Source: Bradyrhizobium sp. G127 | Lineage (GTDB): Bacteria; Pseudomonadota; Alphaproteobacteria; Rhizobiales; Xanthobacteraceae | DNA length: 64,000 nt | NCBI RefSeq assembly: GCF_021502575.1 | Contig: NZ_JAKFGN010000001.1 | Coordinates: forward strand, 1,798,001-1,862,000 | Direction of reading: 5' to 3' | Shown here: positions 8,987-17,169 of the stretch, piece by piece | Layout of the letters: each line of letters opens with the position of its first letter | How positions within the stretch are numbered: the stretch's first letter is position 1 | Position numbers and translations under genes: made by a program | The notes under the pieces: model-generated | Database searches by the model: none | What the model saw: the letters and a program-made list of their open reading frames with translations, nothing else | Told to the model about the DNA's origin: nothing

Positions 8987-10152
8987 GCGCGAACAAAACC
9001 CCAGCCAACATCCTCTGGTTCCTGCCGACCCACGGTGACGGCCGCTATCTCGGCACCACCACCGGCGGACGCGAGGTGAATTTCAACTACCTGCGCCAGG
9101 TGGCGCAGGTCGCCGACCAACTCGGCTATTTCGGCGTGCTGTTGCCGACCGGTCGGAGCTGCGAGGATTCCTGGATCGTCGCCTCGTCGGTTGCGCCGTT
9201 TACCGAACGGCTGCGCTATCTGGTCGCTGTGCGTCCGGGCCTGCAATCACCGAGCGTCGCGGCGCGCATGACCGCGACGCTGGATCGCATTTCCAATGGA
9301 CGGTTGCTCGTCAATGTCGTGACCGGCGGCGATCCGGTCGAGAACAAGGGCGACGGAATCTTCCTGCCGCACGACGAGCGCTACGCGGTGACGCGCGAAT
9401 TCCTGAACGTCTACAGCGACCTGCTCGCGGGCAAGACCGTGAACGTGCAGGGCAAGCACATCTCCATCGAGGATGGCCGTCTGCTGTTCCCGCCGGTGCA
9501 GTCGCCGCGCCCGCCGCTGTATTTCGGCGGTTCGTCCGACGCCGGCATCGATGTGGCGGTCGACACCGTCGACAAATATCTGACCTGGGGCGAGCCCCCG
9601 GCGCAGGTGGCCGAGAAAATTGCGCGGGTGAAGGCGGTGGCCGACAAGCGCGGCCGCAAGCTATCGTTTGGCATCCGGCTGCATGTCATCGTGCGCGAGA
9701 CCAGCGAGGCGGCGTGGCGCGCGGCGGACGAACTGATTCAGTACGTCACCGACGACACCATCGCGCAGGCGCAGAAAATTTTCTCGCGGATGGATTCCGT
9801 GGGTCAGCGGCGGATGGCCGAGCTTCACGGCGGACGCCGCGACAAGCTCGAGATCAGCCCGAACCTGTGGGCGGGCGTCGGTCTTGTCCGCGGCGGCGCG
9901 GGCACCGCGCTGGTGGGCGATGCGCAGACGGTGGCGGCGCGGATCAAGGAATATCAGGACGTCGGCGTCGATACCTTCATCATGTCGGGCTATCCGCACC
10001 TCGAGGAAGCCTATCGCTTCGCAGAACTGGTGTTCCCGCTGCTGACGTTGCAGCAGCCGGCCAACGTCACGCAACTGCGGGTCAACACCGGGCCGTTCGG
10101 CGAAACCATCGCCAACGAACATCGCCCTGACAAGCAGGCGTCGTCGTCATGA
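8983..10152 (+). CDS. ssuD: FMNH2-dependent alkanesulfonate monooxygenase
   Basis: A 389-residue flavin-dependent enzyme of the bacterial luciferase superfamily that converts alkanesulfonates plus FMNH2 and O2 to aldehyde and sulfite (E. coli SsuD is about 381 residues). The N-terminus [17 protein letters not shown] is characteristic. SCEDSW holds the conserved cysteine, [13 protein letters not shown] is the family signature, and [11 protein letters not shown] matches the Arg/His pair of the SsuD active site. It overlaps ssuA by ATGA at its start and ssuC by ATGA at its end. The reduced flavin must come from a partner reductase, probably the protein encoded at 11904. Confidence 0.96.
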   Translation: MSANKTPANILWFLPTHGDGRYLGTTTGGREVNFNYLRQVAQVADQLGYFGVLLPTGRSCEDSWIVASSVAPFTERLRYLVAVRPGLQSPSVAARMTATLDRISNGRLLVNVVTGGDPVENKGDGIFLPHDERYAVTREFLNVYSDLLAGKTVNVQGKHISIEDGRLLFPPVQSPRPPLYFGGSSDAGIDVAVDTVDKYLTWGEPPAQVAEKIARVKAVADKRGRKLSFGIRLHVIVRETSEAAWRAADELIQYVTDDTIAQAQKIFSRMDSVGQRRMAELHGGRRDKLEISPNLWAGVGLVRGGAGTALVGDAQTVAARIKEYQDVGVDTFIMSGYPHLEEAYRFAELVFPLLTLQQPANVTQLRVNTGPFGETIANEHRPDKQASSS

Positions 10153-10961
10153 GTCTGGCCGAGTCGGTATCGCAATCGCGCCCGCGCGGTTTTCGCATTC
10201 CGCGCGCCGACGGCCTGACGCAGTGGATCGTGCCGCTGCTGATCCTGCTGGTGTGGCAAATTGCATGCGTCACCGGTTTCGTGTCGGCGCGGGTGCTGCC
10301 GGCGCCGACCGATGTAGCGCTGGCGGGCTGGAAGCTGGCGCAATCCGGCGAGCTCGGGCGCAACATTTGGGTCAGCTTCTGGCGCGCGAGCGTCGGTTTC
10401 GCCATCGGCGGCGGCATCGGCTTCGCGTTCGGCCTCGCCAACGGACTTTCGCAGCTCAGCAACAAGCTGACCGACACGACGTTGCAGATGGTGCGCAACG
10501 TGCCGCATCTGGCGCTGATCCCGCTCGTCATTCTGTGGTTCGGCATCGACGAGTCGGCGAAGCTGTTTCTGGTCGCGCTTGGCGTATTCTTCCCGATCTA
10601 TCTGAATACGCTGCACGGCATCAAGACGGTGGACCCGCAACTGATTGAGATGGGCCGCATCTACGGCATGACCAACAGCGAACTATTCCGCCGGGTGATC
10701 TTCCCGGGCGCGCTGCCGTCGATCTTCGTCGGTCTTCGTTTTGCGCTCGGCATCATGTGGCTGACGCTGATCGTTGCCGAGACCATCGCGGCGTCATCCG
10801 GCCTCGGCTACATGGCGATGCAGGCGCGCGAATTCATGCTGATCGACGTGGTGGTGCTGTCGATCCTGATCTATGCGCTGCTCGGCAAGGTCGCCGACTC
10901 GACCGCGCGCGTGCTGGAGCGTTTCACGCTGTCCTGGCATCCCGCCTTCCAGAAAAAATGA
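10149..10961 (+). CDS. ssuC: Sulfonate ABC transporter permease
   Basis: A 270-residue inner-membrane permease of the binding-protein-dependent class. It has about six membrane helices (first: [19 protein letters not shown]) and the cytoplasmic EAA-type loop around [24 protein letters not shown], which docks on the ATPase. [11 protein letters not shown] at the N-terminus is a variable cytoplasmic tail. The start overlaps ssuD (ATGA) and the end overlaps the ssuB start (ATGA), so the three genes are tightly coupled. Together with SsuB it imports sulfonates captured by the periplasmic proteins of this locus. Confidence 0.95.
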   Translation: MSLAESVSQSRPRGFRIPRADGLTQWIVPLLILLVWQIACVTGFVSARVLPAPTDVALAGWKLAQSGELGRNIWVSFWRASVGFAIGGGIGFAFGLANGLSQLSNKLTDTTLQMVRNVPHLALIPLVILWFGIDESAKLFLVALGVFFPIYLNTLHGIKTVDPQLIEMGRIYGMTNSELFRRVIFPGALPSIFVGLRFALGIMWLTLIVAETIAASSGLGYMAMQAREFMLIDVVVLSILIYALLGKVADSTARVLERFTLSWHPAFQKK

Positions 10962-11812
10962 GAGTGACGATGAACCAGGCTCTTCGATTTGCTCCCGTCG
11001 ACGCCAAGGCCCTCGGTGCCGCAGCGAATCTGATTCACGAGGCGCAGGTGACCCGTAATGCGCCGCGCGATCCGTCACGGGCGCTGTCGCTGACCATTCG
11101 CGGCCTGCGCAAGTCGTTCGGCGACAACGAGGTGCTGCGTGGGATCGATCTGCACATTCCGGCAGGACAGTCGGTCGCTATCATCGGCAAATCCGGCTGC
11201 GGCAAGAGCACGTTGCTGCGCCTGATCGCGGGGCTCGATCAGCCGACCGCGGGCACTATCGAGTTCGGCGATCATGAAGGCCGCCCGAGCGATCATGTCC
11301 GCGTCATGTTTCAGGAGCCGCGCCTGTTGCCTTGGGCGCGCGTGCTCTCGAATGTGGAAGTCGGTCTCGGCCGCGACCGGGAAAAGCCCGATGCGAAAAT
11401 CCGCGCCGACGAAGCCCTGAAGGAAGTCGGCCTCGACGAAAAGCGCGACCAGTGGCCTGCGGTGCTATCGGGCGGGCAGAAGCAGCGAGTCGCGCTCGCG
11501 CGCGCGCTGGTCAGTCATCCGCGCGTGCTGGCATTCGACGAACCGCTCGGCGCGCTCGATGCGCTAACGCGGATTTCGATGCAGCATCTTTTAGAACGTG
11601 TCTGGCATGACCAGGGTTTTACGGCAATTCTAGTCACGCATGACGTCGCCGAGGCGGTAGTCTTGGCGGATCGCGTGCTGGTCATTGAAGACGGCCGCAT
11701 CGTGCACGATATAACGGTGGATCTGGCGCGGCCGCGCCAGCGCGGCTCAGCAGAGCTTGCCGCGCTGGAAGGGAACATCCTTCGCGAACTGCTGAAAGAA
11801 ACTGGCGACTAG
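10958..11812 (+). CDS. ssuB: Sulfonate ABC transporter ATP-binding protein
   Basis: A 284-residue ABC ATPase. It shows Walker [10 protein letters not shown], the Q-loop [14 protein letters not shown], signature [16 protein letters not shown], Walker [14 protein letters not shown] and the H-loop [14 protein letters not shown]. The start at 10958 keeps the ATGA overlap used by the two preceding genes; an in-frame ATG at 10970 is an alternative. About 35 residues precede the conserved domain, longer than in E. coli SsuB. The stop codon TAG lies inside the left arm of the palindrome at 11808-11886, so the present C-terminus ...LLKETGD may have been set by insertion of that element. Confidence 0.95.
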   Translation: MRVTMNQALRFAPVDAKALGAAANLIHEAQVTRNAPRDPSRALSLTIRGLRKSFGDNEVLRGIDLHIPAGQSVAIIGKSGCGKSTLLRLIAGLDQPTAGTIEFGDHEGRPSDHVRVMFQEPRLLPWARVLSNVEVGLGRDREKPDAKIRADEALKEVGLDEKRDQWPAVLSGGQKQRVALARALVSHPRVLAFDEPLGALDALTRISMQHLLERVWHDQGFTAILVTHDVAEAVVLADRVLVIEDGRIVHDITVDLARPRQRGSAELAALEGNILRELLKETGD

Positions 11813-11886
11813 TGTGGTGGTTGGGAAGTCCGCAACATTTGCTCGGCACGTCCATTTGCGGACTTGCGAACCAAAACGACACTAGT
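11808..11886. repeat. 79-bp palindromic element with terminal ACTAGTGT repeats (MITE-like)
   Basis: Outer arms ACTAGTGT (11808-11815) and ACACTAGT (11879-11886) flank inner arms at 11819-11835 and 11856-11872 that pair at 15 of 17 positions, with a perfect core AAGTCCGCAA/TTGCGGACTT. The ends can be read as TA duplications flanking imperfect inverted repeats, the pattern left by mariner/IS630-type miniature elements. It lies between ssuB and the flavin reductase and includes the ssuB stop codon. The RNA would form a strong stem, so it could also act as a processing or partial termination site. Confidence 0.6.
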
Positions 11887-11903
11887 CGGAGCGTGAGGCT
11901 GAC

Positions 11904-12497
11904 ATGAATTCGCTGGTCCGGAACATTCGCGAGACCAAGATCGGCACGGTCACGACGGCGGACAACTTTCGCACCGCTATGCGCTCGCTCGCGGGCGGCG
12001 TTAGCGTGATTACGGTCGGGCGGGGCAACGATCTGTCCGGCATGACGGTGACGTCGGTGTCGTCACTGTCGGTGGAGCCGGCGGCGCTGATCGTCAGCAT
12101 CAACCGCGGCGCGTCGTCGTGGCCGCTGTTGCAGAAGCATGGCGTGTTCGGCGTCAACATTCTCAGCGCGGATCATGTCGACGTCGCCGAGCGGTTCTCC
12201 GGCATCGGGGGCCTGAGGGGCGCGGAGCGCTTCGCCGGTTCCGAATGGGTCAGCCTCGTGTCGGGCGTGCCGCTGCTGGCCGGCGCACTGGCGGTGTTCG
12301 ACTGCGAGGTCGAGCATGTGGTCGAGCGGCATTCCCATGCCATCGTGATCGGCCGCGTGCTGGACCTGCGGGTGTCGCCGGGCAAGCCGGCGCTGACCTA
12401 CTGGCAGGGGCAATATATCGCGCTCGACCAGAACGAGGACGCGGTGCGTCTGGCCGATGTCAGCCTGCCGTCCGCGCGCGCGCTCTGGCAGGTGTGA
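11904..12497 (+). CDS. Flavin reductase-like protein, likely FMN reductase partner of SsuD
   Basis: A 197-residue protein of the flavin reductase-like (FMN-binding split barrel) family, which uses NAD(P)H to make free FMNH2. Typical segments are FRTAMRSLAGGVSVITVG, GMTVTSVSSLSVEPAALIVSIN, FGVNILSADHVDVAERF and, near the end, HAIVIGRVLDLRVS with LTYWQGQY. It belongs to the HpaC/NtaB type, not the flavodoxin-fold SsuE of E. coli, but fills the same niche downstream of ssuDCB. A 91-bp gap containing a palindrome separates it from ssuB. Supply of FMNH2 to SsuD is inferred from context. Confidence 0.88.
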   Translation: MNSLVRNIRETKIGTVTTADNFRTAMRSLAGGVSVITVGRGNDLSGMTVTSVSSLSVEPAALIVSINRGASSWPLLQKHGVFGVNILSADHVDVAERFSGIGGLRGAERFAGSEWVSLVSGVPLLAGALAVFDCEVEHVVERHSHAIVIGRVLDLRVSPGKPALTYWQGQYIALDQNEDAVRLADVSLPSARALWQV

Positions 12498-12531
12498 GGC
12501 GTTAGCTGGTGAGCTTCGTTTCAAACCGGAT

Positions 12532-12654
12532 GTCGTTCCGGCGCAGGCCGGGACCCATAACCACCGCTTTCTCTGTATAAAGACTGAGGCAGCCGCCAAT
12601 CCCGGATAAAATACTCCGGCCGGGAGTATGGGTCCCGGCCTGCGCCGGGACGAC
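12532..12654. repeat. Paired palindromic REP element (family A)
   Basis: Two copies of a 28-bp unit beginning GTCGTTCCGGCGCAGGCC lie in opposite orientation at 12532-12559 and 12627-12654. They flank a smaller palindrome ATACTCCGGCCGGGAGTAT at 12611-12629. The same paired arrangement recurs at 24987-25100, and single units occur at 17039 and 53302. It occupies most of the gap between the flavin reductase and hemC, leaving little room for a hemC promoter. Confidence 0.8.
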
Positions 12655-12727
12655 GCGGTCCCAAACACGTTTGCATTCCGGGGACCGCCCGCCGTATGGT
12701 GCCGCCAAATTCAAAGGCGGAGCGGAC

Positions 12728-13711
12728 GTGGCAGCAGTTTCAATGCGGATCGGCACGCGCAAAAGCGCGATGGCGCTGGCGCAGACCGAGGAAATCGCGC
12801 GCCGGTTGTCCGCAGCCAGCCCGGATATCGACGTCGAAATCGTCAAGTTTGAAACCAAGGGCGATCAGGACCAGGTCGGCCTGCTGCTGCCGCACGGCGG
12901 CAAGGGCGGCGCGTTCGTTGCGGAAATCCGCGCAGCGGTGATCGCGGGTGACCTGCACGCGGCGATGCATTCGCTGAAAGACATGCCGGGTAACGAGGAC
13001 ACGCCGGGTCTGGTGATCGGGGCGACGCTGTCGCGCGATCCGCCGACCGATGCGCTGGTGCTGCGCGCGGGTGTGACGCTCGACGATCTGAAGCGTAGCA
13101 AGGGCAGGGGCTTCAAGATCGGGACCAATGCCGTGCGCCGCGCGGCCTATGTGCGGCGGCTGTTTCCCGAGATCGAGGTGATTCACTTTCGCGGCGCGGC
13201 CGATACCCGGGTGCGCAAGCTCGACAATCGCGAGATGCAGCGGCTGGCTGGCGGCGGCGAGGTCGGGCCTGCGGATGCGCTGATCATGGCGCGCTCGGGC
13301 CTGGAGCGCGTGGGGCTTGCGGGCCGCATCGCCCATGAATTCAGCCCGCGCGAGATGCTGCCTGCAGCGGGGCAGGGCATCGTCGCGGTGGAATGCGCCG
13401 CCAGCGACTGGCAGACGCGGCGCTATTTGGCGCTGATCGACGATCCTGCCGCGCATCTTTGCGCCGACGCCGAACGCGAGGTGCTGTGGGTGCTCAACGG
13501 CCACTGCAATTCGCCGATCGCGGGATTTTCCAGCATCGAGGGCCGGCAGATGACGCTGTCCGCGTCGGTGCTCGATCTGGAGGGCGATCAGTTGCTAGAG
13601 GCGACGCGCACCGGCCCCGCTGACAAGCCGCGCGAGCTGGGCCGCACCGTGGCGTTCGATCTGTTGGCGAAGGGCGCTGCGGCGATCATCGAGCGGTCGC
13701 GGCCGGATTAG
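12728..13711 (+). CDS. hemC: Divergent porphobilinogen deaminase (hydroxymethylbilane synthase)
   Basis: A 327-residue protein that should join four porphobilinogens into hydroxymethylbilane in tetrapyrrole synthesis. The GTG at 12728 has GGCGGAG five bases upstream and is preferred; an ATG at 12743 is possible. Catalytic features are kept: MRIGTRKSAMALAQ, MHSLKDMP with the essential Asp, GTNAVRRAAYVRR with paired Arg, RGAADTRVRKLDN, AAGQGIVAVEC, and HCNSPIAG whose Cys would carry the dipyrromethane cofactor. It departs from the norm at GTSSLRR (here GTNAVRR), RGN (here RGA), GGC (here NGHC), and by an insertion of about 10 residues after RKLDN. It may be a second, specialised HemC. hemE lies 0.9 kb downstream on the other strand. 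Confidence 0.85.
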   Translation: MAAVSMRIGTRKSAMALAQTEEIARRLSAASPDIDVEIVKFETKGDQDQVGLLLPHGGKGGAFVAEIRAAVIAGDLHAAMHSLKDMPGNEDTPGLVIGATLSRDPPTDALVLRAGVTLDDLKRSKGRGFKIGTNAVRRAAYVRRLFPEIEVIHFRGAADTRVRKLDNREMQRLAGGGEVGPADALIMARSGLERVGLAGRIAHEFSPREMLPAAGQGIVAVECAASDWQTRRYLALIDDPAAHLCADAEREVLWVLNGHCNSPIAGFSSIEGRQMTLSASVLDLEGDQLLEATRTGPADKPRELGRTVAFDLLAKGAAAIIERSRPD

Positions 13712-13853
13712 GCCAGCCGCGCGCCGAGACTGGATTTCGCTTCCCGACTCATTGGTAGGTTGCCGCACTGTCTTCCTGTCGGTTGTTGGGGCATGATCCT
13801 GCGGCCGGGCAGGGTCGCCTTCGGAAGAGTTCCCCAATGGGTTTGGATTTCAG

Positions 13854-14636
13854 ATGAGATCAGGCGGGTCGGCGGTGAAGCGGCTACAGGCCCGGATCAG
13901 GAATCTCTATGACGGCGAGTCCGTCACTGCGCACCAGTTCCGATACGGTTTGCTTGTCATCGATATTGTTTCAATTGCTTTCATCGTGGCGACATCGTTC
14001 ATCCAGAGCAATGTCTGGATTGAATCGGTCGACGTCGTTTTCGGTCTTGTCTTTCTCACCGAATTTCTGGCGCGGATGCTCATTGTCAGGAAGCCGCTGC
14101 GCGAACTCCTGCACCCGGTGACATGGACGGATATCGCAAGCATCATTTCGTTTCTCGCCCCGCTGGCCGGTGAACCGGCTGCTTTCCTGCGCATCTTGCG
14201 CACGCTGCGTCTGCTGCGCAGCTATCGGCTGCTTTCGCGGCTGCGCGCCGATCTTCCTTATTTCCGGGCACATGAAGAGCTGATCATCGCAGCCGCCAAT
14301 ATCCTGGTGTTTCTGTTCGTGGTCACCGGATTTATCTATGTCACCCAGCACGGCCAAAATCCCGCCATCGCGAACTATGCGGATGCGCTCTATTTTGCCG
14401 TCACGGCGCTGACCACGACGGGATTTGGCGACATCACGCTGCCCGGCACGGCCGGGCGGCTGATCTCGGTCGTCATCATGATATTCGGAGTGACCCTGTT
14501 TCTCGGTCTGGTTCGGGCGATGCTGCGGCCGCCGAAAGTCCGGTTCCAGTGTCCGACATGCGGCCTGCTGCGTCACGATCCCGACGCGGTGCATTGCAAG
14601 GCTTGCGGCGAACTGCTGAATATCCCGAACGAGTGA
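13854..14636 (+). CDS. Voltage-gated-type potassium channel with C-terminal zinc ribbon
   Basis: A 260-residue membrane protein. Residues 31-50 begin S1, and residues 113-131 (RILRTLRLLRSYRLLSRLR) form an arginine-rich S4 voltage-sensor-like helix. S5 lies around 143-163, the pore helix and filter TTTGFGD at 187-193, and S6 at 203-222. GFGD in place of GYGD is a known filter variant that still suggests K+ selectivity. After S6 the chain ends in a small metal-binding ribbon, Cys233/Cys236 (CPTC) and Cys248/Cys251 (CKAC), in place of the usual RCK or cyclic-nucleotide domain. It stands between hemC and hemE with no clear operon partner. Channel family is firm; gating by metal or redox is speculation. 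Confidence 0.88.
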   Translation: MRSGGSAVKRLQARIRNLYDGESVTAHQFRYGLLVIDIVSIAFIVATSFIQSNVWIESVDVVFGLVFLTEFLARMLIVRKPLRELLHPVTWTDIASIISFLAPLAGEPAAFLRILRTLRLLRSYRLLSRLRADLPYFRAHEELIIAAANILVFLFVVTGFIYVTQHGQNPAIANYADALYFAVTALTTTGFGDITLPGTAGRLISVVIMIFGVTLFLGLVRAMLRPPKVRFQCPTCGLLRHDPDAVHCKACGELLNIPNE

Positions 14637-14652
14637 TTGGACTCTGGCTTGC

Positions 14653-15693
14653 CTAGTGGCCCCGCACACGCCTCAGCATCTGCTCGACATGCGCGATCGG
14701 CGTTTCCGGCTGGACGCCGTGGCCGAGATTGAAGATGAATCGTCCGGCGGCATAATTCGCCAGCACGTCATCCACGGCGCGGTCGAGCGCCGCGCCGCCC
14801 GCAATGAGAGCGAGCGGATCGAGATTGCCCTGTACCGCGACGCGGTTCTGCACGCGGTCGCGGATCAGTGACGGCTCGGCGGCCCAGTCGATGCTGACGC
14901 CATCGATGCCCGTGCGCTCGACATAGAGCGGCAGTTGCGCGCCCGCGCCACGCGGAAAGCCGATGATCTTCGCGTCCGGCACTTTCGCGCGGACGCCTTC
15001 GACAATGCGGCGGGTTGGTTCGATCGACCAGCGCTGGAATTCGCGCGGCGGCAGGATGCCGGCCCAGGTGTCGAAGATCTGCAGGACATTCGCCCCGGCT
15101 TTGAGCTGTCCGAGCAGATACTGGATCGAGTTCTCCACCAGCACGTCAATGATTTTCGAGAATGCATCGGGCTCGCGATAGGCGAGCAGGCGCGCGGGGG
15201 CCTGATCGGGTGTGCCTTGCCCGGCCACCATGTAGGTCGCCACCGTCCACGGCGCGCCGCAGAAACCGATCAGTGTGACCTTCGGATCGAGCGCGCTGCG
15301 GACGCGGCGCAGCGCCTCATAGACCGGTTCGAGTTTTGAAAAGTCGGCGGTCGCCGCCAGCGTCCCGATCTTCTCCGGCGTGTCGAGCGGATCGAGGCGA
15401 GGCCCTTCGCCAACCTCGAAGCGCACGCTGCGTCCCAGCGCATGCGGCACCACCAGAATGTCGGAGAAGATGATCGCCGCATCGAAGCCGAAGCGCCGGA
15501 TCGGCTGCAATGTTACCTCGGCCGCCCATTCGGGATTGAAGCAGAGATCGAGAAAACCGCCGGCCTTGGCGCGCAATTCGCGATATTCGGGCAGATAGCG
15601 CCCGGCCTGCCGCATCATCCACACCGGCGGCACCGGCTGGCGATTTCCGCACAGAACTTCAAGAAACGGTTTAGCGGGCTGGGGCTGGCTCAA
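14653..15693 (-). CDS. hemE: Uroporphyrinogen decarboxylase
   Basis: A 346-residue cytosolic enzyme that removes four carboxyl groups from uroporphyrinogen III to give coproporphyrinogen III. The signature [20 protein letters not shown] near residues 22-41 holds the substrate-binding Arg residues, followed by [16 protein letters not shown] with its catalytic Asp. [23 protein letters not shown] and [12 protein letters not shown] (with the conserved His) are also present. Length is normal. It converges on the channel gene, 16 bp apart. hemH is not in the window. Confidence 0.96.
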   Translation of the reverse strand: MSQPQPAKPFLEVLCGNRQPVPPVWMMRQAGRYLPEYRELRAKAGGFLDLCFNPEWAAEVTLQPIRRFGFDAAIIFSDILVVPHALGRSVRFEVGEGPRLDPLDTPEKIGTLAATADFSKLEPVYEALRRVRSALDPKVTLIGFCGAPWTVATYMVAGQGTPDQAPARLLAYREPDAFSKIIDVLVENSIQYLLGQLKAGANVLQIFDTWAGILPPREFQRWSIEPTRRIVEGVRAKVPDAKIIGFPRGAGAQLPLYVERTGIDGVSIDWAAEPSLIRDRVQNRVAVQGNLDPLALIAGGAALDRAVDDVLANYAAGRFIFNLGHGVQPETPIAHVEQMLRRVRGH

Positions 15694-15932
15694 GCGAAAT
15701 TCCCTTGTCGGGCAATGGAGTTATCGCCGCTCTGATACACGCTGGATCGGGCTTTGGCCACCGGTTGACGTTCTGATTCAGCCTGATACGTTCCGTTTCA
15801 GAACTAACCGCATGGCAGCCTTGTTGCGCCAAACCATTGCCGGTCTTCGACGGCCTGCGGTAACGATGGACGCAACTTCGAACCACGCGGCAGTGAACAA
15901 GCTTCGGATTCAGGACACAGGAGAGGGAATAC
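15694..15932. promoter_or_regulatory. Divergent promoter region, hemE and nitronate monooxygenase
   Basis: A 239-bp divergent space. It contains inverted arms GTTCTGA (15770-15776) and TCAGAAC (15798-15804) with a 21-bp spacer, just after a TTGACG that could be a -35 box (15765-15770). These could form an operator for the rightward gene. The ribosome-binding site GAGAGGG precedes the ATG at 15933. Nothing else is recognised. Confidence 0.4.
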
Positions 15933-16946
15933 ATGAAAACGGCGATCACGGAACTGTTCGGCATCCAGCATCCGATCATCCAGGGCGGCATGCACTACGT
16001 CGGCTTCGCGGAGCTTGCGGCGGCGGTCTCGAACGCGGGCGGTCTCGGCATTATCACGGGTCTTACCCAGAAGACACCCGAACTGCTGGCGAAGGAAATC
16101 GCCAAGTGCAAGGACATGACCGACAAGCCGTTCGGCGTGAACCTGACCTTCCTGCCGACTTTCTCCGCGCCTCCGTATCCCGAATATATCGCCGCCATCA
16201 AGGAAGCAGGCATCAAGGCGGTCGAGACCGCCGGCCGCAGCCCCGAACAGTACATGCCCGCGCTGAAGGCCGCCGGCATCAAGGTGATCCACAAGTGCAC
16301 CTCGGTCCGTCACTCGCTGAAGGCCGAGGCGATCGGTTGCGACGCGGTCAGCGTCGACGGCTTCGAATGCGGCGGTCATCCCGGCGAAGACGACATGCCG
16401 AACATGATCCTCTTGCCCCGCGCGGAAGAGGAGTTGAAGATTCCGTTCGTGGCCTCGGGCGGCATGGCGGACGCGCGCAGTCTGGTCGCCGCGATGGCGA
16501 TGGGCGCGCAGGGCATGAACATGGGCACGCGCTTCATCGCCACCAAGGAAGCGCCGGTGCATGACAACGTGAAGCGCGCGCTGCTCAACGCGACAGAGTT
16601 CGACACCCGGCTGGTGATGCGCAACCTGCGCAACACCGAGCGCGTCCTGACCAACAAGGGCGTCGAAAAGCTGATCGAGATCGAGAACGAAAAGGGCAAG
16701 AGCATCAAGATCGAGGACATTCTCGAGGAAGTCGCAGGCGTCTATCCGAAGGTCATGATCGACGGCAACATGGACGCCGGCGCGTGGAGCTGCGGCATGG
16801 TGGTCGGCCTGATCAACGACATTCCGACCTGCAAGGAACTGATCGATCGCATCATGGCGGACGCCGAGTTCATCATCCGCAAGCGTCTGACGGGATTCCT
16901 CGACGGCACCTATGCGGTGTCCGAGCCACGCAAGAAGGTGGCGTGA
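15933..16946 (+). CDS. Nitronate monooxygenase (2-nitropropane dioxygenase family)
   Basis: A 337-residue FMN-dependent TIM-barrel enzyme that oxidises alkyl nitronates such as propionate-3-nitronate to aldehydes and nitrite. Family marks include the N-terminal TELFGIQHPIIQGGMHYV, SNAGGLGIITGLT, GVNLTFLP, GFECGGHPGEDD (with the region of the conserved His), and FMN-phosphate-binding VASGGMADARSL and MGAQGMNMGTRFIAT. GAGGGAG-like GAGAGGG lies just upstream of the ATG. It is monocistronic, with a hairpin about 60 bp past the stop. The group also includes enoyl-ACP-reductase-like proteins, but the sequence fits nitronate monooxygenases better. Confidence 0.85.
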   Translation: MKTAITELFGIQHPIIQGGMHYVGFAELAAAVSNAGGLGIITGLTQKTPELLAKEIAKCKDMTDKPFGVNLTFLPTFSAPPYPEYIAAIKEAGIKAVETAGRSPEQYMPALKAAGIKVIHKCTSVRHSLKAEAIGCDAVSVDGFECGGHPGEDDMPNMILLPRAEEELKIPFVASGGMADARSLVAAMAMGAQGMNMGTRFIATKEAPVHDNVKRALLNATEFDTRLVMRNLRNTERVLTNKGVEKLIEIENEKGKSIKIEDILEEVAGVYPKVMIDGNMDAGAWSCGMVVGLINDIPTCKELIDRIMADAEFIIRKRLTGFLDGTYAVSEPRKKVA

Positions 16947-17002
16947 GGCAAATTTCCTCGCGTCGTTCTTTCTTGTTGTTGGATTGCTGATCTCTCCACG
17001 TC

Positions 17003-17025
17003 ATGCCCGGCATTGTGCCGGGCAT
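17003..17025 (+). terminator. Hairpin after nitronate monooxygenase gene
   Basis: A perfect 9-bp stem ATGCCCGGC/GCCGGGCAT with a 5-base loop lies 57 bp past the stop codon. It is followed by ttgcgtttc, only weakly T-rich. It may be a terminator or a member of the palindromic repeats that follow it. Confidence 0.5.
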
Positions 17026-17038
17026 TTGCGTTTCAATG

Positions 17039-17064
17039 GTCGTCCCGGCCCAGGCCGGGACGAC
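17039..17064. repeat. REP hairpin (family A, single)
   Basis: Perfect 12-bp stem GTCGTCCCGGCC/GGCCGGGACGAC around a CA loop. It shares its core with the units at 12532, 24987 and 53302. Confidence 0.8.
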
Positions 17065-17083
17065 GAGTAGAGAGATAGCGACT

Positions 17084-17167
17084 CGTCATTGCGAGGAGCA
17101 CTTGCGACGAAGCAATCCATTCTTCGGGCTTGATGCTCTGGACGGCTTCGCTTCACGCGCAATGACG
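17084..17167. repeat. Palindromic repeat, CGTCATTGCGAG family (family B)
   Basis: The element begins CGTCATTGCGAGGAGCAC, continues GAAGCAATCCA, and ends with the inverse GCGCAATGACG at 17167. Related copies are at 31726-31808 and, shortened, at 44515-44588. It abuts the 3' end of selO, where it could act in RNA processing. Confidence 0.75.
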
Positions 17168-17169
17168 GG

